Assembly: GCA_002104905.1 (NCBI GenBank)
Contig: MCFE01000246.1
Coordinates: 1 to 64,000, forward strand
DNA length: 64,000 nucleotides
Direction of reading: 5' to 3'
DNA from: Basidiobolus meristosporus CBS 931.73
Lineage: Eukaryota; Basidiobolomycota; Basidiobolomycetes; Basidiobolales; Basidiobolaceae
The notes beneath the pieces were generated by a model. That model did not search any database and was not told the origin of the DNA. It worked only from the letters and a program-made list of their open reading frames with translations. Shown here piece by piece: positions 19,828 to 31,662 of the stretch. Numbering within the stretch: position 1 is the first letter of the stretch; every line of letters starts with the position of its first letter. The position numbers and the translations under genes are program-made.

Positions 19828-22800
19828 CTACTGAAGTTGAGAGGGTTCTCCTGAATCTCTTTTCTTGTGATACCAATATCTTGATGGTTCAGTATTATCA
19901 GCAAGTCTTGCAAGCTTGAGTCTGTCCATATGTACTAGGTCTTCCTGGATATTGCCTTGTTTGTCCACCAGTTGGTAAGTTGCAAATGGACATTCTCTGA
20001 TGATCTTGAATGGTCCTATCCATTGTGGCTCAAACTTCTTCCAAGCGTTGTTTCTTAGCAATACAAAGCTCCCAATTGTCAATGCTTCTAGTGCTATAGT
20101 CATATCAAATCTCTGCTTCATCTTTTCTGCACTTTGAGATACTTTGGTCTGTGCCTCTTGATGTCTTTGTTCCAGTTGCTGGTGTCTACTTGGCTGACTG
20201 AGTTCATCTTCTAAGGTGTCTGTAAGCTTTGGTTGTGTGAGATCTCCTGGAATCCTTGGTTCACATCCATACACTAAGTAAAACGGTGATTGCTGGGTGA
20301 TGTTGTGTACTCTGACTCTGCATGCAAAGAGTGCTTGGTCTATATACTCATGCCATCTACAGACAACTCCATTTGCATACTTGGTCAGCATTTTTCCAAA
20401 TAATCCATTAAACCGCTCAGTGACTCCATTAGTTCTGGGGTGATATGCCAAGGTTTTCAAGTGTCTGATCTGCTGCATTTCCAGGTAAGCCTCTAATGTC
20501 TTTGCCATAAAGTTTGCTCCTCTATCAGATAAGATCTCCACAGGGCATCCAAACTTCATCAGTATCTCATGGTAAATGAAACTTGCAACTTCTTGTTCAC
20601 TGGCTATTGGTACAGCTTTAGCAACTGGCCATTTAGTGGCATGGTCAATTGCTACTAGGATCCAATGGTTGCATTTCCTGGTAGTTGACAGTCTTCCAAT
20701 AAAGTCAATTCCTCATCTTTCAAATGGTCTTACAGGCTCCAAGGGAAAGAGTTTGGCAATTCTCTGTGATTGGCTTTGGTTGATTTGGCAATTTGGGCAT
20801 GTTTTCACTAGCTTCTCATTGTCTTGTTTCATTCTGGGCCACCATGCTCTGGCTTTCACAAGACTATAGGTTCCTTCAATTCCAAGATGTCCATATCCAT
20901 TGTGTAGCTTATGTATTAAATCCAGGCAAGAAACATAAGAGCAATAGGCAATAGGGTGTCCATCAACAATTTGGTAGAGTGTTTCATCCTGTACTACAAA
21001 TTTGCTGGCTTCATCATGGATTATCTTCTTGATATCTTCATCCACCTCATTAGCAATGGCTTGGTCCTCCAAGTACTTTGGTAATAGGCTAGGCCAATCT
21101 GATTCATGCACCAAGTTGAGTTGTGCAACTTGATCTAATCTTGATAAGGCGTCAGCAACCATGTTGTTTTTTCCAGGGCAGTAGACAATCTCCAGGTCAA
21201 AATGCTGAATGTATTCACTCCATCTTGTCATTCTTCTAGAGAGTACCTTCTGAGTAAATATATACTTGAGGGAGGCATTATCTGTCTTCATAGTGCATTT
21301 GACTCCTTCAATATAGCATCTCCATGTCTTCAAGCAGTGTATTTTAGCAAGCATCTCCTTCTCATGGACTGGATAGTTATGTTCTGCTGAGTTCAGTTTC
21401 TTGGATTCAAAGGCAACAGGGTAGTCCTTTCCCTTGTGTTTTTGGCTCAGCACTCCACCTATTGCATAATCTGAAGCATCTGTGCACAGAGTGAGCTCTT
21501 TTCTGAAGTCTGGTATTCTTAAGCTTGGCAGCTTAGCAAGTTCATTCTTGAGCATCTGGAAGGCAGTCTCACAAGCTATGTCCCACTTGTAGGTATTGTT
21601 TTTCTTGAGGATATCAGTTAAAGGGGCTGCAATACTTGCAAAAGACTTGACAAATTTCTGATAATAGGAAACCATTCCAAGGAATGATCTGAGTTCTGAT
21701 ATGCTATGGGGCTGCTTCAAATTCTTGATAACTTCAACCTTCTTAGGGTCTAAGGTCACTCCTGTGCTAGTCACTATGTGTCTCATGTATTTAACGTGTT
21801 CCTTGAAGAATTCGCACTTGGCTAGCTTGCCATATAGCTTGTTCTCTCTTAGTTTCTTCAAGACCTTTTCAATGTGCACCATGTGATCCTCTTCTGTCTT
21901 GCTGTATATCAATATATCATCCAGGTAGATTATCACAAACTTGTCTAAGTACTTCTGAAAGACAGTCTGCATCAGCATCATGAATGTTGCAGGGGCATTA
22001 GTGAGGCCAAAACTCATGACTAAGTACTTGTAATGTCCATATCTGGTCCTGAATGCTGTCTTAGGGATATCTTCTGGTTTCACCCTAATCTGGTTGTATC
22101 CTGACATGAGGGCAATCTTGCTGAAAATAGTGGCTCCATTAAGTTGGTCCAAAAGCTCATCAATCCAAGGTATGGGGTACTTATTCTTGACAGTAACTGA
22201 GCTCAGGGCTCTGTAGTCAATGCACATCCTAAGTGTTCCATCCTTCTTTTTCACAAAAAGCACTGGTGCTCCTCAAGGTGACTTGCTGGGTCTGATGTAT
22301 CCTTGCTCCAATAGCTGATCAATTTGTCTCTTCATTTCCTCCAATTCCAATGGACTCATTCTGTAAGGTGTCTTGCTCACTGGAGGGCTATTACCTGTGT
22401 CAATGGCATGATTCACATCTCTGACTGGTGGTAGGCTTACAAGCTCATCTGGAAACACATCTGAATATTTCTTCAAGAGAGTACGGACCTGCTGGGGTGC
22501 TGGGGTAGCGGAATCCTCCTGTTATATTACCATGAGGAACATCTGGGTACCTTTTCTAAGCGCTCTGCAGAACTGGGTCTTGCTAAGCTCACTTGTCTCA
22601 TACATAATGGAATTGACAAAGTTGAAAACCAGCCTGGCAGGTAATAGCTCATAGGTCTTGTTGTCTTTTTGGAACTGAGTAGCATGGGTTCTCCAATTGG
22701 TTGATGGATTACAATTAAATAGCCAGGTTTTTCCAAGTACAAGGTCAAACTTGCAGTTCCCAAATATATAAGCCTGTAGGTCTTCTTCATAGTCATTGAT

Positions 22801-23964
22801 CTTCATTCTTACTGGCTGAGTAATACAGTTGACTATGTGAGAGTTCCCATCAGCTGTTGAGACTGAAGTTGATTTGGTAGGTTCTGAGTTGATTCCAGCT
22901 TTCAGAGCAAATTGCTCTGACATGTACTTATGCAATGCTCCTGAGTCCATCATGATCTTGGCAGGTACTCCATTGATTACTCCATTGAAGTATAATAGCT
23001 TTCCTGAGTTTGAGGTCATCTGGAATAGGTATTCTTTGGTCATGTGGAAGGTGAGTTCTGAGTCTTCTTCAAGTTCATCCTTCATGTTACTATGCTCCAT
23101 GGCCTCAATATGGTTAAAGGTTCTTGATGGCTGGTGTCCATTTCTTCTCTGAGGGCAGTACTTTGCAATATGTCCTTGCTGGTGGCAATTGAAGCAAAGT
23201 CCTTTCTTCTTAGATTCTTCCAAGGCAGGGTTCTTCTGCATAGCATCTATTTCCATTGGTACTGCTTCTGACTGTCTTCTTTCATAATGATTGTAATCTT
23301 TCTGATTAGTCACTGTAGGCTTCCCAGATCCAAACATAGCTGAGTCATAGTCAATGGCAATCTTGATGGCTTCTTCAATAGTCTGAGGTCTTCAATAATT
23401 CACTTCCTTGCAAGTTCTTTCTTTTAACCCATCAATAAAGTATTCAACTTGATCCAGGGGGTCCATTCTTTCAATTTGTCCAAGTAGACATCTGTACTCA
23501 TAGATGTATTCTTGAACCATTCCTTTCTGTCTGAGTGTCTTTAACTTCCTTCTTAGTAGTGTCTGCTGGTGTGGAGGTTCAAAAGCATCCTGAATTTCCA
23601 ACACAAACTCATCCCAGGTAGAGATTGTAGAGTATCACATCATAGTGGCTGACCTGATCTTGTTGTGGCACCACTGTAAAGCTGCATATGCCAGGTAAGA
23701 AGCTGCATAATGCAACTTGCTTTCGGGAGTAATTCCTTTAGCTTTGAAAGCTTCTTCAATCTGAAAGAGCCACGTCCCCAGGTTTTCATTGACTCTGCCA
23801 TGGTACCAGTTGACCTTCACACTAAAGTTGCTCTTGACAGCGCTTTGCTGGCTATGAGCCATGGTTGTCATTCCTTGTTTCTGTTGGCTGAGGATCTGGA
23901 GTAACTGTTGTTGCTGGGCCAGGATTTGCTGCATGGCATTCTTCCATTCTTGATTGTCCAACAT
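19828..23964 (-). pseudogene. Gypsy-A Gag-Pol, single frame with five stops
   Basis: Start ATG at 23964 (aligned to the plus copy's gag start). One continuous reading phase runs to the stop near 19828. Stops are TGA at 23635 (Gly site), TGA at 23392 (Arg site, CGA in the plus copy), TAA at 22522 (Leu site), TGA at 22273 (Trp site) and TGA at 20713 (Trp site). Domains as in the plus copy: zinc knuckle [14 protein letters not shown], protease MDSGAL (Ser to Leu change beside the catalytic Asp region), RT with YLDD, RNase H, integrase with LSDRGANF and NGVTERFNG. It shows that the family's gag and pol share one frame, unlike the frameshifted plus copy. Confidence 0.9.
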
Positions 23965-24021
23965 CTTGAGGTGGTTTCTTCTTTCTTCAGGAGGGAGGTT
24001 TCTGGTATTTGCTGCTACCAA

Positions 24022-24389
24022 TGTTACAAGTCTTGGTATAAGAGTTGTAGAGGAATAGGGAGTTTAGCTAGTATTGTATTCACCAAAACTTGAACTCCTT
24101 TTTATTGAGGTTCCAGCAGCTCCTTGTATACATTTTGCCAGATCAATTGCTGACTAATTGTATTTCCTAATGTAGGTTGTGGCTGATGACTCATTTGATT
24201 GCATCATCATCACCCAATGAGATCCTATTTAATATATCTGTTTCTGTCTGATAAGGATCTGCTGATTCATATGCTGACTAATGCTACTGATTTGATAGAT
24301 AATACTGATATACTGATAACCTAAACATATACTAATTGATTTGACTAAAAACTGATCCAACTTGAACATTCAAGCAGCTGATCATAACA
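24022..24389 (-). repeat. Gypsy-A 5' LTR (minus-strand copy)
   Basis: 368 bp, reverse orientation, TGTTACAAGTC at 24022 to ATAACA at 24389. The right flank is TTAG. Confidence 0.9.
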
Positions 24390-25585
24390 TTAGCTACTGA
24401 ATGATACTAATTAGTCAAACAATATGTCCATGTTGAGAATGTGCACTTTATAATGCAGCATGGAAAACTATTTTGTTACATACTCAACTAATATATTATA
24501 CAATGGTATATGCATTTGCACTCAACTTAATTTAGCAAGTAAACTGTAGCTTAATGTGCATATCTAATATAAGGTATTCCCTTTAATCAGAATACTTATT
24601 ATCATCTTTCATCACCTGCGCAGGCCTGAATAATGCATCAAGTCTAATTGTCAGATTGTGATAGTGCTATATAGCCTCTGGGCTATCCAGTGCTTCTTAT
24701 TTGCACAAAATTGGCCTACTGTGCGTCAAGTTCAGGTTTAGTCAGTTACAACAAATCTGGAGTTTTCTTTTGGCAGGCAACAGTCTAATTCACTTGAGCC
24801 ACTTCACTGCTTCTCTATAATAGGATTAGTGACAGCTACCTCCTTTATATAGACTCTATATGAGCCAAAGAGATGGCCTGTATTGGATCAAGCTATGGAT
24901 TTATCATTAATGCCTGATCTGAATCATTCTTATTTTCTGCCCCATGGCACAAACAACATGCCAAAAAGCAGATTTTTGCTCAACACTGAGCTTGAATATT
25001 GGCTCCTACTTTATTAACAGTTGGCTTAAAGACCATTTGCAGCTTAATTACCAAAAATAGTATATGCTCAAGATTGTTTGATAGCCATTCTTAAAGTACC
25101 TCAAATAGTTTGCATTGCTACATCTGCTTTTGTCTTTTCATAAAATGCCTTTAGAATGAGATTGGCACTTTTCCAGATGTGAGTTAGGCCTTTAAAAGGG
25201 ATTTGATCATATGTATCCTCCTGACTGTATTTTTCCTTGAGCTTGGTCTGCAAGGTCAACTGATTCTCTTAGTGTGTTTAAAATCTTTACAAACCCTCAT
25301 GCTCATTCTTAGGCCTTTTTCTTTTGGCCTTATACACATCAGATATAGCATTGAGCATTCTGCTCCAACAAAATGTACAAGATTGGACAGATCCCATTGA
25401 AGTTTCAAGAATTTTTGTGATTTCTAGCTTGAAAGCTTTAAATAAGAGGCTCCATGGAACAGATCTGCATTGCCAGGTAGTCTTAATATGTCTAATGCAA
25501 GTAATGGCTTCATTGGGAAGAATTAAACTACAAATAGCAACACTTTCCCTTTTCCTTTTCTTTTGCTGTCTCTGCTGATGACCCA
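24390..25585. other. Decayed copia-like sequence, unassigned in part
   Basis: No open gene. A stretch near 24670-24830 (CTTATTTGCACAAAATTGGCC, then GTCTAATTCACTTGAG) is similar to 26260-26390 inside Copia-C. This region therefore probably contains an older, related copia internal sequence into which Copia-C inserted. The rest is unrecognised. Confidence 0.4.
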
Positions 25586-25590
25586 GGGAT

Positions 25591-25938
25591 TATTGAAATA
25601 TTAGAGAGATATATTGAAAGTGAATTGGAGAATTAGAAGATTTACATGATATTCACTTGTTGTTGTATTGAGTTACCACACTGTAGAATACTTTTTACAG
25701 AAGTACATAAATGTAGCTATTTGGTAACTGTTAGGGGAGTCGCAGGAGTACATGTGCCAAGTTTCAGCTCAATTGGACCAGTTTCAAATTTTCCTAAAAT
25801 TCTGTACTTCACTGATTCCCAATAATTAGCATATATCTTACAAACTAATTTCTAAGTTAATAATCTGAAATACATCACTTAACTTAGTGCTAGCTCATAA
25901 TATATTAATACTTAGGTGGATTCCTAATTATTTCAACA
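25591..25938 (-). repeat. Copia-C 3' LTR
   Basis: 348 bp in reverse orientation. It starts TATTGAAATATTAG (mutated TG) and ends TTTCAACA. It aligns along its length with 28540-28581 joined to 28955-29261. Confidence 0.8.
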
Positions 25939-28539
25939 CTCCCACTCACATAATATACTCATATACTTATGAACTTGCTGTGATGTAGTGTATCTTCTGG
26001 TTGAAATTAAACCTGCAATTAACCACTTAACCTATTGGACTAATGTATTCTCCAATATATGTTAAGGGTTGCATATAATCTGAAATAACTGAGTATAAGT
26101 CCATACTGTTAACTACATACTTCAGATCAAATTGCTTTGAGTCTGAGCTCTGATCTCATCAAAAATATTTATGAATGAATATCATCTATTTGATTGGAGT
26201 AAAACTTTTCAGATACTGCTCAAATCCCAGCATAATCTGTATCATTGGATCACTGTGTTTTTAGGCTATCTGCTGTTTCTTATTTGAGCAAAAATTGGTC
26301 AATAATTGGCAAAGTTAGGGTGTGGTCTTGTCTCCAGTAGATCTGGATCATCCACAGTTCTGGTATATAGTCTAATTCACTTAGACTATCCTCCATATAT
26401 CCAAAACTGGATCTGGAAAATAACTTCCCTCATATACTCCATATATGATCTGCTGAGACCAACAATTGGTCAGCATTGTAGTTGCCTCATTCTTCACTGG
26501 TTGACCAAGTATTTCCTCTTCCAGACTAGCGCTTTCAATGGTATCTAGCCTAGCTTTTCTTCCTTCCTGGTCTGGGATATTTTACTCCCACTAAAGCTAC
26601 ATCTTCTGGTGCTTCCTGCCTTCCAAAACTGACTGAGATAGATCTTATATATCCTTCTGATCTAGGCATAACTTTCTTAGACTGATATCACTGTTAAGGT
26701 ATTTGGATCTTCCCTTTGCATCTTGATAGGCTTGATTTGGTAACCCAAAAATGCCACAGCCTGATTGGCAGCTATTCATAGAGGACTCATCCATGACTGG
26801 ATAGATATGGTCTCATATGTACTATTGCGCTTGAACAGTACAACCTTATCTGGCACTTTCCAATTATGTAAATCTATGATAACAGCTCTGATAAGCCACT
26901 GTTACTACTGATAGAACTTTCCAGCATAGAGCTCAGTTGACAGTGCAAATAGACAAGTCCATGATCTTCTGGACCCATTATATCCCTCAGGTTGGCCCTT
27001 GGAACCACTTCTCTAGCTCCCACTGCAAGTAAGTTGACTTCATTGTTCACCGTAATTGCAATGTTGCCTCTGAGTATGTATGTTCTCTTGGACTGTTCTG
27101 CTGCCTTCCTAAGCAACAATACTCCATTATCCTTGTGTGGTAGGATTACTTAATCATATCTAGTGTGCTAGATAGTCCAAATCTGGCTAGGTATCACCTA
27201 ACTCCATTTAGAAACTGGCAACTTATTGGTGGCAGGTTTTTGTTCCATATCTGGTCTTGAAGATGCCAGTTGCTGGATTTTCCTTTTTGATCTAGATCTG
27301 GAGCATATAGGTAGCATATCCATGGCTTGTTAGATCTCCCAGAGTGCTCAGGAATATCCTGTCTTCAAAACATATCTATTCTGAAATGTTTCAACCAAAT
27401 TGGTCATCCATTTAGATCTGGTATAACCTTTCACAGGCCTGATTAGATTTGATCAAATAAATTTCCTTAAAAAGCCATTTCTTTCAGCATCTTGGTAGCA
27501 TATATCATCATTGCAGCTAGACCTGTAGCTGGGAGCTGCAAGTAACTTGATCTGATCATAATAACAAGATTAACATCAGATCCATGTTAATATATATGAT
27601 CCTTCATCACTGTATGTATGTGATATATGTACTAGTGTAGGGCACCTAATACACTCCTTGATAGTATTTCATGCATAGTTTATAGTGTATATAGAGACTA
27701 TATGCATATACTTTGGTCAAGGTCTCTGGTAGCACTTTTCTTGATGGCAGTAGAAATTCCATGTTTCAACACCTATGGGTATATCTCCTCCCACTGTTTC
27801 TAATACTTAATGTTAACTTGTAGCTTGTCTAACAAGTGTCTCATAGAGCTTCAGGATCATTGGCACTGGAAATAGTACCACTGATATACCATGTGTACCA
27901 CTCCTAAGTTAGCATGTCTGAGATCACTGATCTTCAGCCAAATATATAGGTATTATATATCTTTTTGATCCTCAGAATTTGGGCAAGTTGATCCATATAT
28001 CCATCTGCATATCCAACTCCAAACTAGGGTGCAGGCAGCATCAATGTGTTTGCACATCATTTCATTTCAAATGACTACAGACTTATGTAAATTCACTGCA
28101 GCAATGTGGGCACTTCATTGACTGAAATTGTCAAATCAAAACCCAGGTATATGTGGATGTTCAGCATAAATCCATTATGTGGTAATATTAAGAATCATAG
28201 CATTAATATATATATCATGTAAAATGCCCCTTACTGTTCAGGACTTCTTGCTGGGATTACGCATTTTCTCAAAGCTTCATCCTTCTGCATATTCCATAAT
28301 TTGAAATTTGTCCAGCATGATCTCCTTGACATATGACCTTTTTCTTTGCTTAGTGTCTTCTCTAAGTGCAAAGGCCTCTCTCTCCATAACAATATATCCC
28401 ATCTAGCAGTTCTTTGCAGCAGCAGTACATTTCTGTCTTCTGTAACTTCAGGTAGACCAGGCAGTCTTTCTCCAGAACAAAGACACAGCACTAGAGCAAA
28501 GTAGACAACCAAGATAAAGCAAGCTTGGGGCCCAAAACC
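25939..28539 (-). pseudogene. Copia-C internal region, heavily decayed
   Basis: Only short frames remain (for example 26874-27119 and 28231-28512). No catalytic motif can be assigned with confidence. The gag end, near the PBS at 28539, has a Lys/Arg-rich segment. Coding identity rests on the LTR, PBS and TSD framework and on repeat similarity to 24670-24830. Confidence 0.45.
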
Positions 28540-29261
28540 TGTTGAAATATTAGAGAGATATATTGGAACTGAATTGGAGAATTAGTGTTATAAGTCTGGG
28601 TATAAGAGTTGTAGAGGAATAGGGAGTTTAGCTAGTATTGTATTCACTAAAACTTGAACTGATTTTTATTGAGGTTCCAGCAGCTCCTTATATACATTTT
28701 GCCAGATCAATTGCTGACTAATTGTATTTCCTAATGTAGGTTGTGGCTGATGACTCTTTTGATTGCATCATCATCACCCAATTAGATCCTACTTAATACA
28801 ACTATTTCTGTTTGATAAGGATCTGCTAATTCATCTGCTGATTAATACTACTGATTTGATAGATAACACTGATGCACTGATAGGCTAAACATAAAACTAA
28901 CTGACTTAACTAAAAACTGATCTAACTTAAACATTCAAGCGGTAGATCATAACATTAGAAGATTTACATGATATTCACTTGTTGTTTTGTTAAGTTACAA
29001 CATAGTATATATACTTATTGCAGAAATATATAAATGTAACTATTTGGTAACTGTTAGGGGAGTCTCAGGAGTACATATGCCAAGTTTCAGCTCATTTGGA
29101 CAAGTTTCAAATTTTCCTAAAATTCTGTACTTCTCTGATTTCCAATAATTAGCGTATATCTTACAAACTAATTTCTAAGTTAATAATCTGAAATACATCA
29201 CTTAACTTAGTGCTAGTTCATAATATATTAATAATTGGGTGGACTCCTAATCATATTAACA
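28540..29261 (-). repeat. Copia-C 5' LTR, split by a solo Gypsy-A LTR
   Basis: 28540-28585 and 28955-29261 together correspond to the 348-bp LTR at 25591-25938. The interruption is the solo LTR 28586-28954. It begins TGTTGAAATATTAG and ends CATATTAACA. Confidence 0.85.
28586..28954 (-). mobile_element. Solo Gypsy-A LTR with TSD TTAG
   Basis: 369 bp, reverse orientation (TGTTATAAGTCTGGG to GATCATAACA). It is flanked by TTAG at 28582-28585 and 28955-28958. It lies inside the 5' LTR of Copia-C, so Gypsy-A was active after Copia-C inserted. Confidence 0.9.
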
Positions 29262-29266
29262 GGGAT

Positions 29267-30165
29267 AACTTCTTTTTGGAGAGTTCTGGACTTCTGTGCA
29301 GGTAGGGGGATGGTGTGTTTGAGTGCAAGAATCTCCATAACAGCATTGGTTCAAAATTTTTGACTATAGCAAGTGGTATATCAAAGTTGGCATCCACTTA
29401 TATTAATCCTTACTTTTGAGATAGTTGACCTATATGATCAATTGAGCTGAAAGCAAATCTCCTCAGTACATTGGTACCAGACCTCAATACATCAGTACTT
29501 TGAGTTGTAGAGCTTGGCAGTGACTTGATCAATCACAATTCTTCAGATTTGCTCCAGAGAAGTTAAAATTGGAAAGTACTTTCTCCTGCTGTATTAAGTG
29601 AAATATGCATACAACAAGCATAAAGTACTATGCTATCTTCTGAGTAAGTGTTGATTATATACTTGCTAACTCTAGCATTGTTGGATACTTCAATTAGGCT
29701 TATAATCATTGGCATCATTTGTCTTGGCTAGTTGTAAGACTTCTTTGCGTTGATTTTGCTAAATTGGTAAAATACTCTTTCCTGCTGTTTTAATATTTGA
29801 AGAGAATGATCTCATATCTGACAGCTTCAGTTCTAGCTCCTAGTGCATTGGTTTCAGTATCAAAATACTCAATATAGCTATAGTATTCTTCCAATGGACT
29901 GTGTAGTACATGTTCATGCTCTGGATGGATATACATGTATTGTTTATTAGCAGGATCCTTGTAGCTAAGGGGGTTTGTTTCTGAGATCTATTTCAGCTTA
30001 TAGATAACTCAGAATGGTGGTAACAGCTCAAATTTTTATATAATCAGTCATATTCTGAGCAGCAACAAATTTTGGTATTATCTCTTTTGCCAATTGGCCA
30101 GTATTGCTTTTTTTTGCAACTCAGACTTACATCTTATCCTAAAGCTTGTCTAACAGTCACTTGGG
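29267..30165. other. Unassigned sequence
   Basis: No convincing coding frame and no match to the named element families. It is probably the continuation of the older repeat interrupted by Copia-C. Confidence 0.35.
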
Positions 30166-30403
30166 GTCATATGAATACATATATCAATATATTCCATTGT
30201 AAATGTATTATGGCTAGAGAAGTGGTATATTTCCACTAATATTTGTAATGGGGGCTTTGAGGATTACTACTACATCTTGCCAAAATCATTACCAGATTCA
30301 ACTAATTATGTTTATAGTACAAATGAGCAACCATCATGCAACTGGCAACATATGACCCAGAGACCATCCTGAGACCAGCATGTGTTAACAGTTGCAGGGC
30401 ATT
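30166..30403 (+). mobile_element. CACTA transposase fragment
   Basis: It matches 54150-54385 of the better transposase copy (WLEKWRVSTNISNGG, then ATYDPET and ACVNSC region), same orientation, with broken frames. It is cut on its right by a partial Gypsy-B LTR. Confidence 0.7.
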
Positions 30404-31140
30404 TGGTCATAATTGGATGCATTCTATTACCACAATATCTCAAATATAATATTGCACTTATTTCTCTATGTTATCTTTTGCAGTTGTAAGACACAAATGA
30501 AAGATCAACAGTTTCCAACTTTTAAGAGCCAATGCACAAAGTACTGACAAGTAATCCACCCAAGAGTTTTTTGTCATGTTGAAGACTCAGTAGCCAAGAC
30601 ATGTGGGAAATTGTAGCAAATTTGAAATAGTGTTTAAGGGATTATGGTGAAAAGTGTCCATTAACGATATATATTAGGCCTCTATTGCTAGGACTGGTAT
30701 GGTGACTCTCATTGTGTTTACCTTTCAGACATGCCCATCATATTACATCCAATTTCCCAGGTGCTGCACCTATGTCCAATCTGCGCCACTGCAAAATTTT
30801 AGCCTTGTATCATGTGTATTGCTTGCGCAATTGTCCAAAAACTTTGATCCTTCAGAATTTTCATATATATGACTTCCCCAGCTAAAAAATAAAGAGGGAG
30901 CCTCTCTTTCCAGAATTTCCACACTACTATTACAAGTTTCAGGGTTATAAGACTTCCCCTGCATCACTTGCACTGTTGAGAATTCTGACTTTGACTAGCA
31001 CCACATCAGTAAAGAGAATGCAAAGCACACAAGAATCCAATCTAAGTTCTACAAGAAAACTACCACTTTTCTGTCTGAAAAGTCTCCTCTCAGAAACCCC
31101 TTTACTCTAAAGACACCCCTTTAGTCTAAAGACCCCTTTA
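30404..31140 (+). mobile_element. Partial Gypsy-B LTR
   Basis: It aligns with the first two-thirds of the LTR at 38757-39841, from the start region (ATTACCACAATATCTC) through the CCTTTAG-type minisatellite, stopping at about 31140. The LTR end (ACAACACAACA) is absent and CACTA sequence follows. Left boundary approximate. Confidence 0.7.
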
Positions 31141-31662
31141 GAGATCCCTTTAAGAAACCAAAAAAGTCATGGAACAAGAGAGTTACAGCAGAAATACTTA
31201 CTGAGTGGTGGATCTTAATGGAGTTACTTGTTGATTGTGGGGTTGGGCTTAATGTTAGTGCATGGTAGAGGGACTTGTATAGGTCAATAAAATTGGCAAC
31301 AGAGGTACAACTGAAGTTTTGATGGAAATAAATCAATTTGTACTCATGAGAAGTAAGTGAAATAGTTGAGTCAGGAAGTAAGGAGTGTGAAACATGGCAA
31401 TACCCAATTAATGCACACAATTGAAGGAGGTGATAGAGTGTCTGGGATCAGAAAGTGAGTAAACTGGCAGGGAATCAATCAGAGCCACTTATATATTGTT
31501 GTGATGCAAAATTTTGACCAAATTTTTTGCAAAATCTGAGGTGCAATTATTTTTCAACAGTGCCTTGGACAGTGTCATGACAGGATCAGTACCTCTTAGT
31601 TATGGGACTTTAACTTTGCAACTGCCTTTGGAGAGGATCATTACAACAATTTTTCATAGGCG
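31141..31662 (+). mobile_element. CACTA left end, inverted (terminal exon and TIR)
   Basis: Reverse complement of 1158-1665: the terminal-exon sense runs on the plus strand (AEILTEWWILMELLV), with an internal TAG. A terminal-repeat remnant, AACAATTTTTCATAGG, ends at about 31662. It sits next to an accessory gene in the opposite relative orientation to copy A, so the left end of this element has been inverted or comes from another copy. Confidence 0.65.

Larger units (their letters stand above)
19719..24389 (-). mobile_element. Ty3/Gypsy element Gypsy-A, minus-strand copy with truncated 3' LTR
   Basis: 5' LTR 24022-24389 (reverse), PBS, a single-frame gag-pol with five in-frame stops (23964 down to about 19828), reversed PPT, then only about 102 bp of the 3' LTR (19719-19820) before the AT-rich island. 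The 266 bp of missing LTR shows a deletion or recombination breakpoint at 19718/19719. Confidence 0.9.
25591..29261 (-). mobile_element. Ty1/copia element, family Copia-C, decayed, with 5-bp target duplication
   Basis: The left LTR is 25591-25938 and the right LTR 28540-29261 (the latter enlarged by a solo Gypsy-A LTR). It is flanked by perfect GGGAT duplications at 25586-25590 and 29262-29266. The PBS region inside the right LTR reads GGTTTTGGGCCCC on the minus strand, close to the initiator tRNA-Met anticodon arm type used by Copia-A. A purine tract (reversed CTCCCACTC) lies inside the left LTR. The internal 2.6 kb is too decayed for a confident domain order; minus-strand orientation is set by PBS and PPT. 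It is shorter than a complete copia, so internally deleted. Confidence 0.75.
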
